Of a DNA stretch of 64,000 bases, positions 43,478 to 51,751 are shown piece by piece (the first letter of the stretch is position 1; every line of letters starts with the position of its first letter). The DNA lies in the NCBI GenBank assembly GCA_947625475.1, contig CANQOL010000016.1:1-64000 (forward strand). Reading direction: 5' to 3'. This stretch comes from an uncultured Acetatifactor sp. GTDB taxonomy: Bacteria > Bacillota > Clostridia > Lachnospirales > Lachnospiraceae. A model generated the notes under the pieces. The model saw only the letters and a program-made list of their open reading frames with translations, searched no databases and was not told where the DNA came from. Both the position numbers and the translations under genes were made by a program.

Positions 43478-43505
43478 TTGACTTCCTTCCGGAAACGGAT
43501 ATAAT
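43478..43505 (+). promoter_or_regulatory. Promoter of the AAA/nuclease gene
   Basis: TTGACT (43478-43483), 16 nt containing TTCCGGAA, then TATAAT (43500-43505). It lies directly after the 21-bp array. Confidence 0.72.
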
Positions 43506-43541
43506 AAGTATTGAAGTGTGACAGGATAGGGGGACTGCTCT

Positions 43542-45407
43542 ATGTCTGAAATGATTTCCGCCAAAGAAACTGCAAAGCGATGGGGACTGTCCGAGCGGCG
43601 CGTGACCGGCCTTTGCAAGACCGGGAAAATCCCCGGTGCGGAAAAGACCGGCCACAGCTGGGCCATCCCCGCCGATGCAGAAAAACCGGTGGACGGACGG
43701 GTAAAGGCAGGTGCATTCCGGCAGTCTGCTGCTAAAAAGGCTGACCGGCTCCCGCCGCCGGTAGGCGTTTCCGATTACCGCCTTGCCTCCACGGAGTATT
43801 ACTATATTGACAAAACCCTGCTGATCCGGGACTTTCTGGATGAGCGCCCTATGGTGTCTCTCTTCACCCGCCCCCGCCGCTTTGGAAAGACCATGAACAT
43901 GGATATGCTCCGGACCTTCTTCGAGAAAACGGATGAGGACACCTCCCGCTATTTTACCGATAAGAAAATCTGGGCCTGCGGCGAGAAGTACCGGAGCTAC
44001 CAGGGGAGATATCCGGTCATCTACCTCTCCTTTAAGGATATGAAATATGGCTCCTGGGAGGAAACGCTGGAGGATATGCAGAACGTCTTTGCCCAGGAAT
44101 TCAAACGGCACAGCATCCTCCTAACCAGCGATAGGATCGATGAAACAGAGAAGGCGTATTTTGAGAATATTGTCCGCAAAAGCGGAACGATGATTGACAT
44201 GACCCATGCCCTGGAATATCTGTCCCAAATGCTCCATGCCCATTACGGCGAATGCGCCGTCATCATCGTGGACGAATACGACACGCCTATCCAGCAGGGC
44301 CACACAAAGGGCTTTTACGAAGAAGTGATTTCCTTCATGCGCAACCTTCTCTCCGGCGGCTTTAAGGACAACAAGCACATGGCATACGGTTTCCTGACGG
44401 GGATCCTCCGCGTCGCCAAGGAGAGTATTTTCAGCGGGCTGAACAATCTGGCAATCCATTCGGTGCTGGACAACAAATACAGCGAATACTTTGGCTTTAC
44501 CGCCGGCGAGGTCAAGGAGATGGCGGCCTATTACGGAAAGAGCGAGAAGTTCGACGAGATCTGCGCCTGGTACGACGGATACCGTTTCGGAAATACCGAG
44601 ATCTTTAATCCCTGGTCGGTGATCAATTATTTCAGCAACGACTGTGAGCCGCGGGCATTCTGGCTCTCTACCGGCAGCAACGACATTATAGGCGAGGTGA
44701 TCAGCCAGGCGGATGATGAGATCTGCCGGAAGCTCACGTCGCTGATCAACGGCAAGTCGTTCACCACCTATATCGACACAAGTGTGATCTATCCCCAGGT
44801 CAGGAGCAATCCCTCTTCGATTTACAGCTTTCTCCTGGTCGCCGGATATCTAAAAGTGACAAAACCGGCGGTGCCCTTCGGCGGGGACTATATGTGCGAG
44901 GTCGCCCTGCCAAATAGGGAGATCACGCTGGTGTACCAAAAGGAGATTTTGCAGAAGCTGGAGCATGTCATTCCTCAGTCAACTGCGGTCTCCATACAGG
45001 AAGCGATCTTCTCCGGGGACGGGGAACAGCTCAAATCGCTTATCCGGACTCTGCTGATACAATCAGTCAGTAGCTTTGATACGGCGAATGAGACCTTTTA
45101 TCACGGATTCATGCTGGGCATCTGTGCCCTGCTGGGCGGCGCCTATACCACCTCCAACCGGGAATCCGGCACCGGACGTTACGATATCCAGCTCTGCCCT
45201 GCCGCCCCGAAGCTCCCTGGCATCATCATCGAGCTGAAATCGGAGCAGGGCTGCTCCGAAAGCCAGCTTCGGGCCCTTTCAGAGACAGCCCTAAAGCAAA
45301 TCAACGACAGGGAGTATGACACGGAGCTGAGAGCAAGGGGCGTCAAAATGGTCTACAAATACGGTGTTGCCTTCAGCGGAAAGAACGTAGAAGTTGCGGT
45401 TGGGTAA
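43542..45407 (+). CDS. AAA-ATPase with PD-(D/E)XK nuclease-like domain and N-terminal HTH
   Basis: A 621-aa protein. Residues 1-50 (ISAKETAKRWGLSERRVTGLCK, then GHSWAIPADAEKP) form an excisionase-like helix-turn-helix. Residues ~75-350 are an AAA-ATPase-like domain: YYIDKTLLIRDFL, SLFTRPRRFGKTMNMDML (P-loop variant) and CAVIIVDEYDTPI (Walker B). The C-terminal ~120 residues have GRYDIQLCPAAPKLPGIIIELK, the D...E-x-K core of PD-(D/E)XK nucleases. This domain pair is widespread in gut anaerobes with unknown biology, perhaps selfish or defensive. The HTH front end is unusual in my experience and could bind the 21-bp array upstream. Confidence 0.85.
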   Translation: MSEMISAKETAKRWGLSERRVTGLCKTGKIPGAEKTGHSWAIPADAEKPVDGRVKAGAFRQSAAKKADRLPPPVGVSDYRLASTEYYYIDKTLLIRDFLDERPMVSLFTRPRRFGKTMNMDMLRTFFEKTDEDTSRYFTDKKIWACGEKYRSYQGRYPVIYLSFKDMKYGSWEETLEDMQNVFAQEFKRHSILLTSDRIDETEKAYFENIVRKSGTMIDMTHALEYLSQMLHAHYGECAVIIVDEYDTPIQQGHTKGFYEEVISFMRNLLSGGFKDNKHMAYGFLTGILRVAKESIFSGLNNLAIHSVLDNKYSEYFGFTAGEVKEMAAYYGKSEKFDEICAWYDGYRFGNTEIFNPWSVINYFSNDCEPRAFWLSTGSNDIIGEVISQADDEICRKLTSLINGKSFTTYIDTSVIYPQVRSNPSSIYSFLLVAGYLKVTKPAVPFGGDYMCEVALPNREITLVYQKEILQKLEHVIPQSTAVSIQEAIFSGDGEQLKSLIRTLLIQSVSSFDTANETFYHGFMLGICALLGGAYTTSNRESGTGRYDIQLCPAAPKLPGIIIELKSEQGCSESQLRALSETALKQINDREYDTELRARGVKMVYKYGVAFSGKNVEVAVG

Positions 45408-45446
45408 GTAAAAAACCATACATCCCCGACCGCACCTTCTTTTCCC

Positions 45447-46304
45447 TTATACGGATTCCCTATAAAACTCCAGAACGGCCTCAGCGAAAAACTCTGCCAT
45501 TCCCTCCCCATATTGTCGTTCAAAAGCCTCTTTCATTTTGGGATCTGTCCGATACCTTTCCGCCAGATCCTGCATCAGCCATTTTTCCTCCTTAAGCTGG
45601 AACATCTGCTTTGTCACAAAGCCGTATTCCCCGATCACTTCCTTCACTTCAAAGGAAGTAACCGGCATTTCCTTTCTGGCTGCCAGCTTTTTCAGGACAG
45701 CATCCAGCCTCGCCTGATAAGCCTGCACCGCTTCTTCCCCTATTGGGTTTGTGGTGCTCTCCAGCAGGGCTTCCCTGTCTCCCCCATACCATTCAAGCAC
45801 CTTCTTCAGATTTTTCTGTGCCTGCCCGCTTCCCATCTGCTCCCGGAAATACTGCCGGAATCCTTCCTCGCTGCCGAACTTCTCCACCATCGCTTTTTTC
45901 TGTCCCTCCGGCATATGCTCCATCTGCGCGCGGAAAATACTGTCGATGTCTTCCTGATTGAAAATCTCAAAGTCCATATCGTTTTTCCCTCCTAATATGT
46001 GATCGATGCTGCCAATCAGCCTCTCCAGGCGTTCCTTTTTCATCACCAGCATGTTCCGCTGGCTCTGCAGCACCCTGTTTCTGTCAAAGGCAGGGTCATT
46101 CATAATGGCTTTGATATTTTTAAGCGGCATATCAAACTCCCGGAAGAACAGGATCTGCTGTAAATCCTCCAGGGCTTTATCGTCATAAAGCCGGTAACCC
46201 GCTCCACTGATCATGCTCGGCTTCAGCAGACCGATCTCGTCATAATAGTGCAGCGTGCGCACGCTGATACCTGTCAGTTTGGATACATCTTTCACTGTTC
46301 TCAT
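45447..46304 (-). CDS. MerR family regulator with TipAS-like ligand domain
   Basis: A 285-aa protein from ATG 46304 (GGAGG upstream). RTVKDVSKLTGISVRTLHYYDE and GLLKPSMISGAGYRLYDD make the MerR DNA-binding region, then a coiled-coil dimer helix. The C-terminal half, FGSEEGFRQYFREQMGSGQ onward to YGEGMAEFFAEAVLEFY, matches TipAS-like all-helical domains that bind thiopeptide or other drugs. It likely activates a resistance or stress promoter. The GyrI-like gene lies upstream on the same strand, fitting drug sensing. Confidence 0.9.
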   Translation of the reverse strand: MRTVKDVSKLTGISVRTLHYYDEIGLLKPSMISGAGYRLYDDKALEDLQQILFFREFDMPLKNIKAIMNDPAFDRNRVLQSQRNMLVMKKERLERLIGSIDHILGGKNDMDFEIFNQEDIDSIFRAQMEHMPEGQKKAMVEKFGSEEGFRQYFREQMGSGQAQKNLKKVLEWYGGDREALLESTTNPIGEEAVQAYQARLDAVLKKLAARKEMPVTSFEVKEVIGEYGFVTKQMFQLKEEKWLMQDLAERYRTDPKMKEAFERQYGEGMAEFFAEAVLEFYRESV

Positions 46305-46368
46305 TTGACATCCTCCTTTGACAATATCAGCATATCCCATGACGTTCCGTGAGGGTCAAGAGCTTTTT

Positions 46369-47007
46369 TTAATTTTTTATCCTCCGTATCGGAAGCCGGA
46401 TGACTGTCCTCAGCTTCTTTGGCGCACATCTTCTGGCATCGCTCAGGTAAATCTCATGATGAAATCTTTGATCCGTGATGTCCAGCGCATATCCCTGCTC
46501 TTCCACATACCGACCCATGGCTTCCACTGTCCCCGGCTCGTCATCGTATGGCCCAATGTGCATACACTGCACGCACAGCCCCTCGTCGTAGGTCAGAAAC
46601 GCCGCTCTGGAAAAGTCCTGTTTTTTCTTAGCCGACGCCTCGGAAACCGCCCAGTCAAACTCTTCCCTTGTGACAAACTCCGGCAGCCGTATCAGCGATA
46701 TCCACTGAAAGTTCTCCTTATGCACATAGTCGATCCCCTGAACGCCGTCCTGCCACCAGAATCCTTCCAGCGGCGGAACCACATAATCAAAATATCCGTC
46801 CATCTGATGACTGCCTTTCCTGCTCATCTTAATCGTGAAAGCAATCCCATACAGCAGCCCGATGGAAGCCTGATACTCTCCCCCCTCCACATTCGGATCT
46901 CCCTGACCCCGAACCGCAATATAATTCATCTCCGGGACCGTAACGATTCCCGGGAATGTCTTGGGCAGATAAAATTCCTTATATTCCTTCTTATAGTCAA
47001 ACGCCAT
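46369..47007 (-). CDS. GyrI-like small-molecule-binding protein
   Basis: A 212-aa protein from ATG 47007 with AGGGG upstream; a GTG at 47016 is possible. FYLPKTFPGIVTVPEMNYIAVRG is the first strand pattern of GyrI/SMRC-type domains. YGIAFTIKM, FQWISLIRLPEFVTREEFDWA and HIGPYDDEPGTVEAMGRYVEE, then HHEIYLSDARRC are the rest of the pattern, with the conserved HxGPY and E-IYLSD. Such proteins bind drugs and can hydrolyse or sequester them. It is coupled to the upstream YjbR/DUF3795 gene. Confidence 0.87.
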   Translation of the reverse strand: MAFDYKKEYKEFYLPKTFPGIVTVPEMNYIAVRGQGDPNVEGGEYQASIGLLYGIAFTIKMSRKGSHQMDGYFDYVVPPLEGFWWQDGVQGIDYVHKENFQWISLIRLPEFVTREEFDWAVSEASAKKKQDFSRAAFLTYDEGLCVQCMHIGPYDDEPGTVEAMGRYVEEQGYALDITDQRFHHEIYLSDARRCAPKKLRTVIRLPIRRIKN

Positions 47008-47012
47008 CACCG

Positions 47013-47660
47013 TCACCCCTTTAACCTCTTTACTCTGTCAGACACCGTCTGCATAAATTCCTCTTCGGACAGCCGCGGATCCCTCGTCCCCAAAATCAGG
47101 TCGCAGGGCAGCTTCCCGCAGCCGCCGCAGGAAAGAAAGCCATTTTGAATCCTGCAGCAGGCATAAACAGGACATTCCTTTCCTTCCGGCGCATGGAACA
47201 CCTTTCCGTATGCGGCGGTGCATCCCTGACACATTTTCCCATAACAATAGCAGGCCGCGCAATCGGCGCCGCAGCAGCTGATGAGATCATTCCTTTCCGC
47301 CGTCTCCAGAATTTCCTTCTGCTTTTTCTTGCTCAGGCCTCCCAGTACGATCCGATAGGACTTATCCAGCAGGTCTTTCAGGAGTTCATCCGGCACCGCG
47401 CCATCCGCCTTTACCGAATTCCAGTGCGTTTTGTTCATGTAATAGCCGGGGATGATATCCTCATACTGCGTCCGCAAAAAATCGCCCTCCAGCGGCTCCA
47501 GCTTCAGCGTAATATAATAAGGCTGATCCTTCCAGTCCCTACATACCGCCGCAAACATTTTCCCGCCGATCTGATAGCGCATCCAATTCCAGTCCTTCTG
47601 CAGATCCCTGGTCACACCCGTTTTTTTCATCAGATACTCATCCACCCATTCATATCTCAT
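47013..47660 (-). CDS. MmcQ/YjbR protein fused to a Cys-rich DUF3795-like domain
   Basis: A 215-aa protein. Residues ~1-115 fit MmcQ/YjbR (VTRDLQKDWNWMRYQIGGKMF, YYITLKLEPLEGDFLRTQY, MNKTHWNSV, LDKSYRIVLGGL). The remaining ~95 residues hold about a dozen cysteines, in ISCCGADCAACYCYGKMCQGC, CPVYACC and LSCGGCGKLPCD, a DUF3795-like metal-binding pattern. The role is unknown; zinc or iron-sulfur binding is likely. The gene overlaps the GyrI-like reading region by a few bases and belongs with it. Confidence 0.82.
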   Translation of the reverse strand: MRYEWVDEYLMKKTGVTRDLQKDWNWMRYQIGGKMFAAVCRDWKDQPYYITLKLEPLEGDFLRTQYEDIIPGYYMNKTHWNSVKADGAVPDELLKDLLDKSYRIVLGGLSKKKQKEILETAERNDLISCCGADCAACYCYGKMCQGCTAAYGKVFHAPEGKECPVYACCRIQNGFLSCGGCGKLPCDLILGTRDPRLSEEEFMQTVSDRVKRLKG

Positions 47661-47664
47661 GTGA

Positions 47665-48627
47665 TCACCCCCTCCCGTAGGTTTTTCTCAAAGCATCCGC
47701 TATCCTGCAGATCCTCTCCCTCACTTCCGCCGGTTCCAGCACCTCCGCCTTTTCCCCGAAGGTTAAAATCCATGTGAGAAGATTTTCCAGATCCGTATAA
47801 TCTGCCTGAAAAAGCAGGCGCCCGTCATCCGTCTCGGTAAAGCAGCGGGGGCCGAATTCTTCCACCAGGCGCCATTTCACATCCGGATCAAAAAGGGCTT
47901 TGACCCGGATGCCCCCCGGAAATATCTTTTCGTTGGACAAATCCGGCATCGGGACTTCCCTGCACACGAAGGTTTTCTCGGAGACAGACACCTGATCCAT
48001 GCGGTTCAGCTTAAACAGGCGGAAATCATTGCGCTTCCCGCACTCTCTCCCCTCCGCTCCGGCCGGCGCAGAACTGGTCTCCGCCGGAACCTTTGCGCCC
48101 CATACATACCAGCTTGTCCACTTGAATACCAAGTAATATGGCTCGATTGTTCTGACGCTCTCCCCCGCCGGGGCGTAATACCTGAAATCCAGCAGACGCC
48201 TGTTCTCAATCGCATCCTGTATCATCTCTATTTTCGGGGCAAGCGCTCCCTTATACCAGGAGGACAGATCGATCAGCATGAAATCCCTGCCGCTGACAAA
48301 TTCCGAAGAACCGGTCTGCAGCTTTTCCATCAGCCGGCTGTAATATTTGCTTCCGCTCACGCTGTCAAGGCTCCGGAGTCCGGCGAGGATCCCCTGCATA
48401 TCCCTTGATGTCAGGATCGTCCTGTCCATCCGGTATCCGTCCATGATGCGGATACCGCCGCCGGTCCCCTGTACGGTTCTGACGGGGATCCCCGCTCTGC
48501 AGAGATCCTCGATATCACGGTTTATCGTTCTTCTGGAAACCTCAAATTTCTCCGCCAGCTCGGGCGCGGTCGTCTTTTCTTCCTGCAGCAAGACCGACAA
48601 TATTCCGATCAGCCTGTCTATCTTCAT
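47665..48627 (-). CDS. HTH/WYL-domain transcriptional regulator (YafY-like)
   Basis: A 320-aa protein. DRLIGILSVLLQEEKTTAPELA opens an HTH_11-type winged helix with EVSRRTINRDIEDLCRAGIPV. The WYL region reads RRLLDFRYYAPAGESVRTIEP, YYLVFKWTSWYVWGA, where W-Y-V replaces the usual W-Y-L, and the C-terminal WCX part follows. WYL domains sense nucleic acid or nucleotide ligands. It is four bases upstream of the YjbR/DUF3795 gene and probably controls that short operon. Confidence 0.9.
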   Translation of the reverse strand: MKIDRLIGILSVLLQEEKTTAPELAEKFEVSRRTINRDIEDLCRAGIPVRTVQGTGGGIRIMDGYRMDRTILTSRDMQGILAGLRSLDSVSGSKYYSRLMEKLQTGSSEFVSGRDFMLIDLSSWYKGALAPKIEMIQDAIENRRLLDFRYYAPAGESVRTIEPYYLVFKWTSWYVWGAKVPAETSSAPAGAEGRECGKRNDFRLFKLNRMDQVSVSEKTFVCREVPMPDLSNEKIFPGGIRVKALFDPDVKWRLVEEFGPRCFTETDDGRLLFQADYTDLENLLTWILTFGEKAEVLEPAEVRERICRIADALRKTYGRG

Positions 48628-48747
48628 AACTTTCCCACTCCATTCTCAGTATAGCAGATCAAACACGACAGCTGTATGTCATGTTTATGATACCACTTTT
48701 CTTTTTTTCTGAAAACAAGGAGGATTCCTTTTGCCTTAAATCAGATA

Positions 48748-48775
48748 TTGATTTTAGTCTGAAACAGGGTATAAT
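48748..48775 (+). promoter_or_regulatory. Promoter of the Rsm22-like gene
   Basis: TTGATT (48748-48753), 16 nt, TATAAT (48770-48775). Confidence 0.68.
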
Positions 48776-48840
48776 GAGTCTGGACATGAGAATGCGGCTG
48801 CCCAAAGCCATACGGTTACATAAAGTGAAGGGGGATGCTG

Positions 48841-49800
48841 ATGGAACTTCCCAATGATTTAAAATTTGCAATGGAACAGCAGACTGTGGGGATCCCTCAG
48901 AGCAAATTGCGTTCCGCTGCGGAGGGGATTTCTTTAAGATATAGAAACGAAACAGGCGAGGGCAAGAGACTGGTATCCACCGCAATCGATACTTTAGCCT
49001 ATGCCGTTGTCAGAATGCCTGCAACATATGGAGCCGTTTATTCCGCATTAAACGATTTCTTAGATATCAATCATCCGGAAATAAAGACGGTGCTTGACGT
49101 TGGAGCCGGAATGGGGACCGTCGCCTGGGCAGTCGGATCCACTATCAGTACCGCTGAGAGGATCGTGTGCCTTGAGCGAGAGCCGGCTATGATCGATTTC
49201 GGAAAAACTCTTATGAAAGCCAGCCCATCTTTGATGTCTAAAACGGAATGGCTAAGCGGTGACATGAGGGACATTGGATCCTCCATGAAATACGATCTTG
49301 TTGTGGCATCCTATGCACTCGGAGAATTGAATGATCGGGACCGTGAGAAAGTGATCGTCTCACTGTGGAACATTACGGACAAAATCCTTCTGATCGTGGA
49401 GCCTGGAACTCCCCTTGCCTTCTCTCATTTGAGAAGCGCAAGAACGCAGCTAATCGACAAAGGCGCCGTGATAATTGCCCCTTGTCCGCACTCAAAAAGT
49501 TGTCCTCTCCCCGATGATGACTGGTGTCACTTTACCTGCAGAATTGCGAGAAGCCGTCTTCACAAGCAGTTAAAAGGCGGAGAAGTCCCTTATGAAGACG
49601 AAAAATTCTCCTATTTAGCAGCCTCAAAAGAACCGGTACAGACAAGTATCAATCGAGTTTTGCGTCACCCATTTATAGAGGAAGGGCGGATCACCTTGAA
49701 GCTGTGTACCGAAAAAGGAATCGAAACAAGAATCGTAACCAAAAAGCAAAAAGATCGTTTTAAGGCCGCAAGGAAAGCAAAATGCGGAGACGCCTTTTAA
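48841..49800 (+). CDS. Rsm22-family methyltransferase-like ribosome assembly protein
   Basis: A 319-aa protein from ATG 48841 (GAAGGGGG upstream). TVLDVGAGMGTVAWAVGSTIS is the SAM-binding loop; LEREPAMIDFGKTLM, DLVVASYALGEL and LLIVEPGTPLAF follow the class I order. CPHSKSCPLPDDDWCHFTCR gives the four-cysteine cluster of Rsm22, which in the mitochondrial protein holds an iron-sulfur cluster needed for small-subunit assembly. The substrate in bacteria is not known. Composition is slightly more AT-rich than its neighbours. Confidence 0.87.
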   Translation: MELPNDLKFAMEQQTVGIPQSKLRSAAEGISLRYRNETGEGKRLVSTAIDTLAYAVVRMPATYGAVYSALNDFLDINHPEIKTVLDVGAGMGTVAWAVGSTISTAERIVCLEREPAMIDFGKTLMKASPSLMSKTEWLSGDMRDIGSSMKYDLVVASYALGELNDRDREKVIVSLWNITDKILLIVEPGTPLAFSHLRSARTQLIDKGAVIIAPCPHSKSCPLPDDDWCHFTCRIARSRLHKQLKGGEVPYEDEKFSYLAASKEPVQTSINRVLRHPFIEEGRITLKLCTEKGIETRIVTKKQKDRFKAARKAKCGDAF

Positions 49801-49870
49801 TAGGATGTCTGTAAACCGGGCGTCTCCCGGCACACATTTTACACCGCAGGCAGGAATCGGGTTCCCGGTT

Positions 49871-50674
49871 CTATGTGAGCATCATTCTGTCGTTGGCGAA
49901 CTCTCCCCCGCTGGCCTCCTCAAATTTAGCCAGCAAATCCTTCACATGCAGATTGCGCTTTTCTTCCCCGGACACATCATAGATGATCCGGCCTTCGTGC
50001 ATCATGATCAGGCGATTGCCGTGGGCGATGGCGTCCTTCATGTTGTGGGTCACCATCATCGCCGTCAGGCGGTTCTCGGAAATGATCTTATCACTGATCT
50101 CCAGTACCTTTGCCGCAGTCTTGGGATCCAGAGCAGCAGTATGCTCATCCAACAGCAAAAGCTTCGGATGCTTCATGGATGCCATGAGCAGCGTGATCGC
50201 CTGTCTCTGTCCGCCGGATAAGAGACCGACTTTCGTAGTCATTCGCTCTTCCAGCCCCAGCCCCAGCATGGCGAGCTTTTCGCGGAATTCTTCTCTCTCC
50301 TGTCTGGTAATGCCCCACTTCAGAGTCCTGCGCTGTCCTCTCCTGCAGGCAATCGCCAGGTTTTCCTCAATGTCCATGGTGGACGCCGTACCCGTCATGG
50401 GATCCTGAAACACACGGCCCAGAAACACGGCGCGCTTGTGCTCCGGCAGTCCTGTGATATCTGTGCCGTCAATGATGATCCTGCCGCTGTCCACAGGCCA
50501 TACGCCCGCTATGGCATTCAGGGTAGTCGATTTGCCGGCGCCGTTGCCTCCGATGATGGTGACAAAATCTCCCGCGTTCAATTTCAGATTCACACCGTCC
50601 ATCGCCGTCTTCTCATTGACGGTGCCTCTGTTAAACACCTTGCGTACCTCATTGATTTCCAATGCATATGCCAT
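49871..50674 (-). CDS. ABC transporter ATP-binding protein (ABC_sub_bind-type importer)
   Basis: A 267-aa ATPase from ATG 50674; its first base is shared with the TAA of the permease gene. FVTIIGGNGAGKSTTLNAIAG is Walker A, LLSGGQRQAITLLMASM the signature, LLLLDEHTAALDPKTA Walker B (DEH in place of DEP), and MVTHNMKDAIAHGNR the switch histidine. It energises uptake through the adjacent permease. Gene order binding protein - permease - ATPase is that of the TrpXYZ-like class of importers. Confidence 0.93.
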   Translation of the reverse strand: MAYALEINEVRKVFNRGTVNEKTAMDGVNLKLNAGDFVTIIGGNGAGKSTTLNAIAGVWPVDSGRIIIDGTDITGLPEHKRAVFLGRVFQDPMTGTASTMDIEENLAIACRRGQRRTLKWGITRQEREEFREKLAMLGLGLEERMTTKVGLLSGGQRQAITLLMASMKHPKLLLLDEHTAALDPKTAAKVLEISDKIISENRLTAMMVTHNMKDAIAHGNRLIMMHEGRIIYDVSGEEKRNLHVKDLLAKFEEASGGEFANDRMMLT

Positions 50675-51621
50675 TATCGCGCCACCCCCTTCTTGACACT
50701 CCGCTTTTCTTTCAGGTAAGGGATCGCCAGAAAGATTGCAACGACGATAGCCGAGAAAAGTTTCATATTCTCCGAGGGCATCTTCAGCCACAGGACGAAC
50801 TGATACACCATATAGTAGATGACCGCTCCGAGGATCACCGCGATCAGGGTATAGGCAAAGGCCAGCTTTCTCCTGCTCGCGAACTTTCCGAAAAGCACCT
50901 CCCCGATGATCACGGCGGCCAGCCCGATCACGATGGCGCCCCGGCCCATATTGATATCCGCCGCCCCCTGGAACTGTGCGTACATTCCTCCGGACAGACC
51001 CACAAAACCGTTGGAGATCATCAGCGCCAGCACCTTGATAAAATTGGTGTTGATTCCCTGTGCCCTCGCCATATTGCTGTTGCAGCCCGTGGCCCGTATG
51101 GCCTGGCCCTGCTCCGTGCCGAAATACCAATACAGAACGGCCACCAGCGCAAGCAGAAACAGCGTCATTCCCAGGAAGAACATGCACTTGCTTGCCGTGG
51201 AGCCCTCCGTCACATACCTGAGGGAAGCCACCAGCGGATAATTGTCCACGCTGACAGGCTGATTGGATTTTCCCATGATCATCAGATTCACGGAATACAG
51301 GGAGATCTGTGTCAGAATACTTGCCAGGATTCCGGGAATTCCAAGAAGTGTGTTCAAGAGCCCGGTTGCAAGTCCGGCCAGCATTCCCACTAAAAATGCG
51401 ACAGGCAGAGACAGAAGCGGTGACACACCCCCGCGGATCAGCATGACAGACACTGCCGCCCCTGTCGCTATGGAGCCGTCCACTGTCAGATCCGGAAAAT
51501 CAAGCAGGCGGAAAGTAATATAGACTCCCAGCGCCATAATGCCCCATATCATTCCCTGAGCGACGGAGCCGGGGAGGGCCCGGATCAGGGAGAGGGGATT
51601 CAATGTCATCAAACACAGCAT
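50674..51621 (-). CDS. ABC transporter permease (BPD_transp_2 type)
   Basis: A 315-aa permease with 8-9 membrane helices. TFRLLDFPDLTVDGSIATGAA, GIPGILASILTQISLYSVNL and ATGCNSNMARAQGINTNFIKV are characteristic of the family used with ABC_sub_bind lipoproteins, and IVIGLAAVIIGEVLFGKFA is the coupling region. The substrate could be an aromatic amino acid, as for TrpXYZ, or another small molecule. Overlap with the ATPase gene is one base. Confidence 0.92.
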   Translation of the reverse strand: MLCLMTLNPLSLIRALPGSVAQGMIWGIMALGVYITFRLLDFPDLTVDGSIATGAAVSVMLIRGGVSPLLSLPVAFLVGMLAGLATGLLNTLLGIPGILASILTQISLYSVNLMIMGKSNQPVSVDNYPLVASLRYVTEGSTASKCMFFLGMTLFLLALVAVLYWYFGTEQGQAIRATGCNSNMARAQGINTNFIKVLALMISNGFVGLSGGMYAQFQGAADINMGRGAIVIGLAAVIIGEVLFGKFASRRKLAFAYTLIAVILGAVIYYMVYQFVLWLKMPSENMKLFSAIVVAIFLAIPYLKEKRSVKKGVAR

Positions 51622-51689
51622 CTTCTGTCCTCCTTGTCATGATGATCCGCCGTATCTGCGTCACGGCAAAACAGGTCACTGTATGTGTA

Positions 51690-51729
51690 AAAATCAGATA
51701 GGGACAGTGTTCTTCACGCTATCCCTATC
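51690..51729 (-). terminator. Intra-operon terminator between binding-protein and permease genes
   Basis: GATAGGGA (51697-51704) pairs with TCCCTATC (51722-51729); on the minus strand TGATTTTT follows. Partial termination here would give more binding protein than membrane components. Confidence 0.72.
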
Positions 51730-51751
51730 CTCTGTTCTTGTCTCTGTGGCT

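Noticed and set aside
50674-51187. 438-codon frame extending the importer ATPase upstream
   Set aside because: The extension lies in a wrong frame of the permease gene; the ATPase starts at the ATG at 50674 whose first base is the last base of the permease stop.
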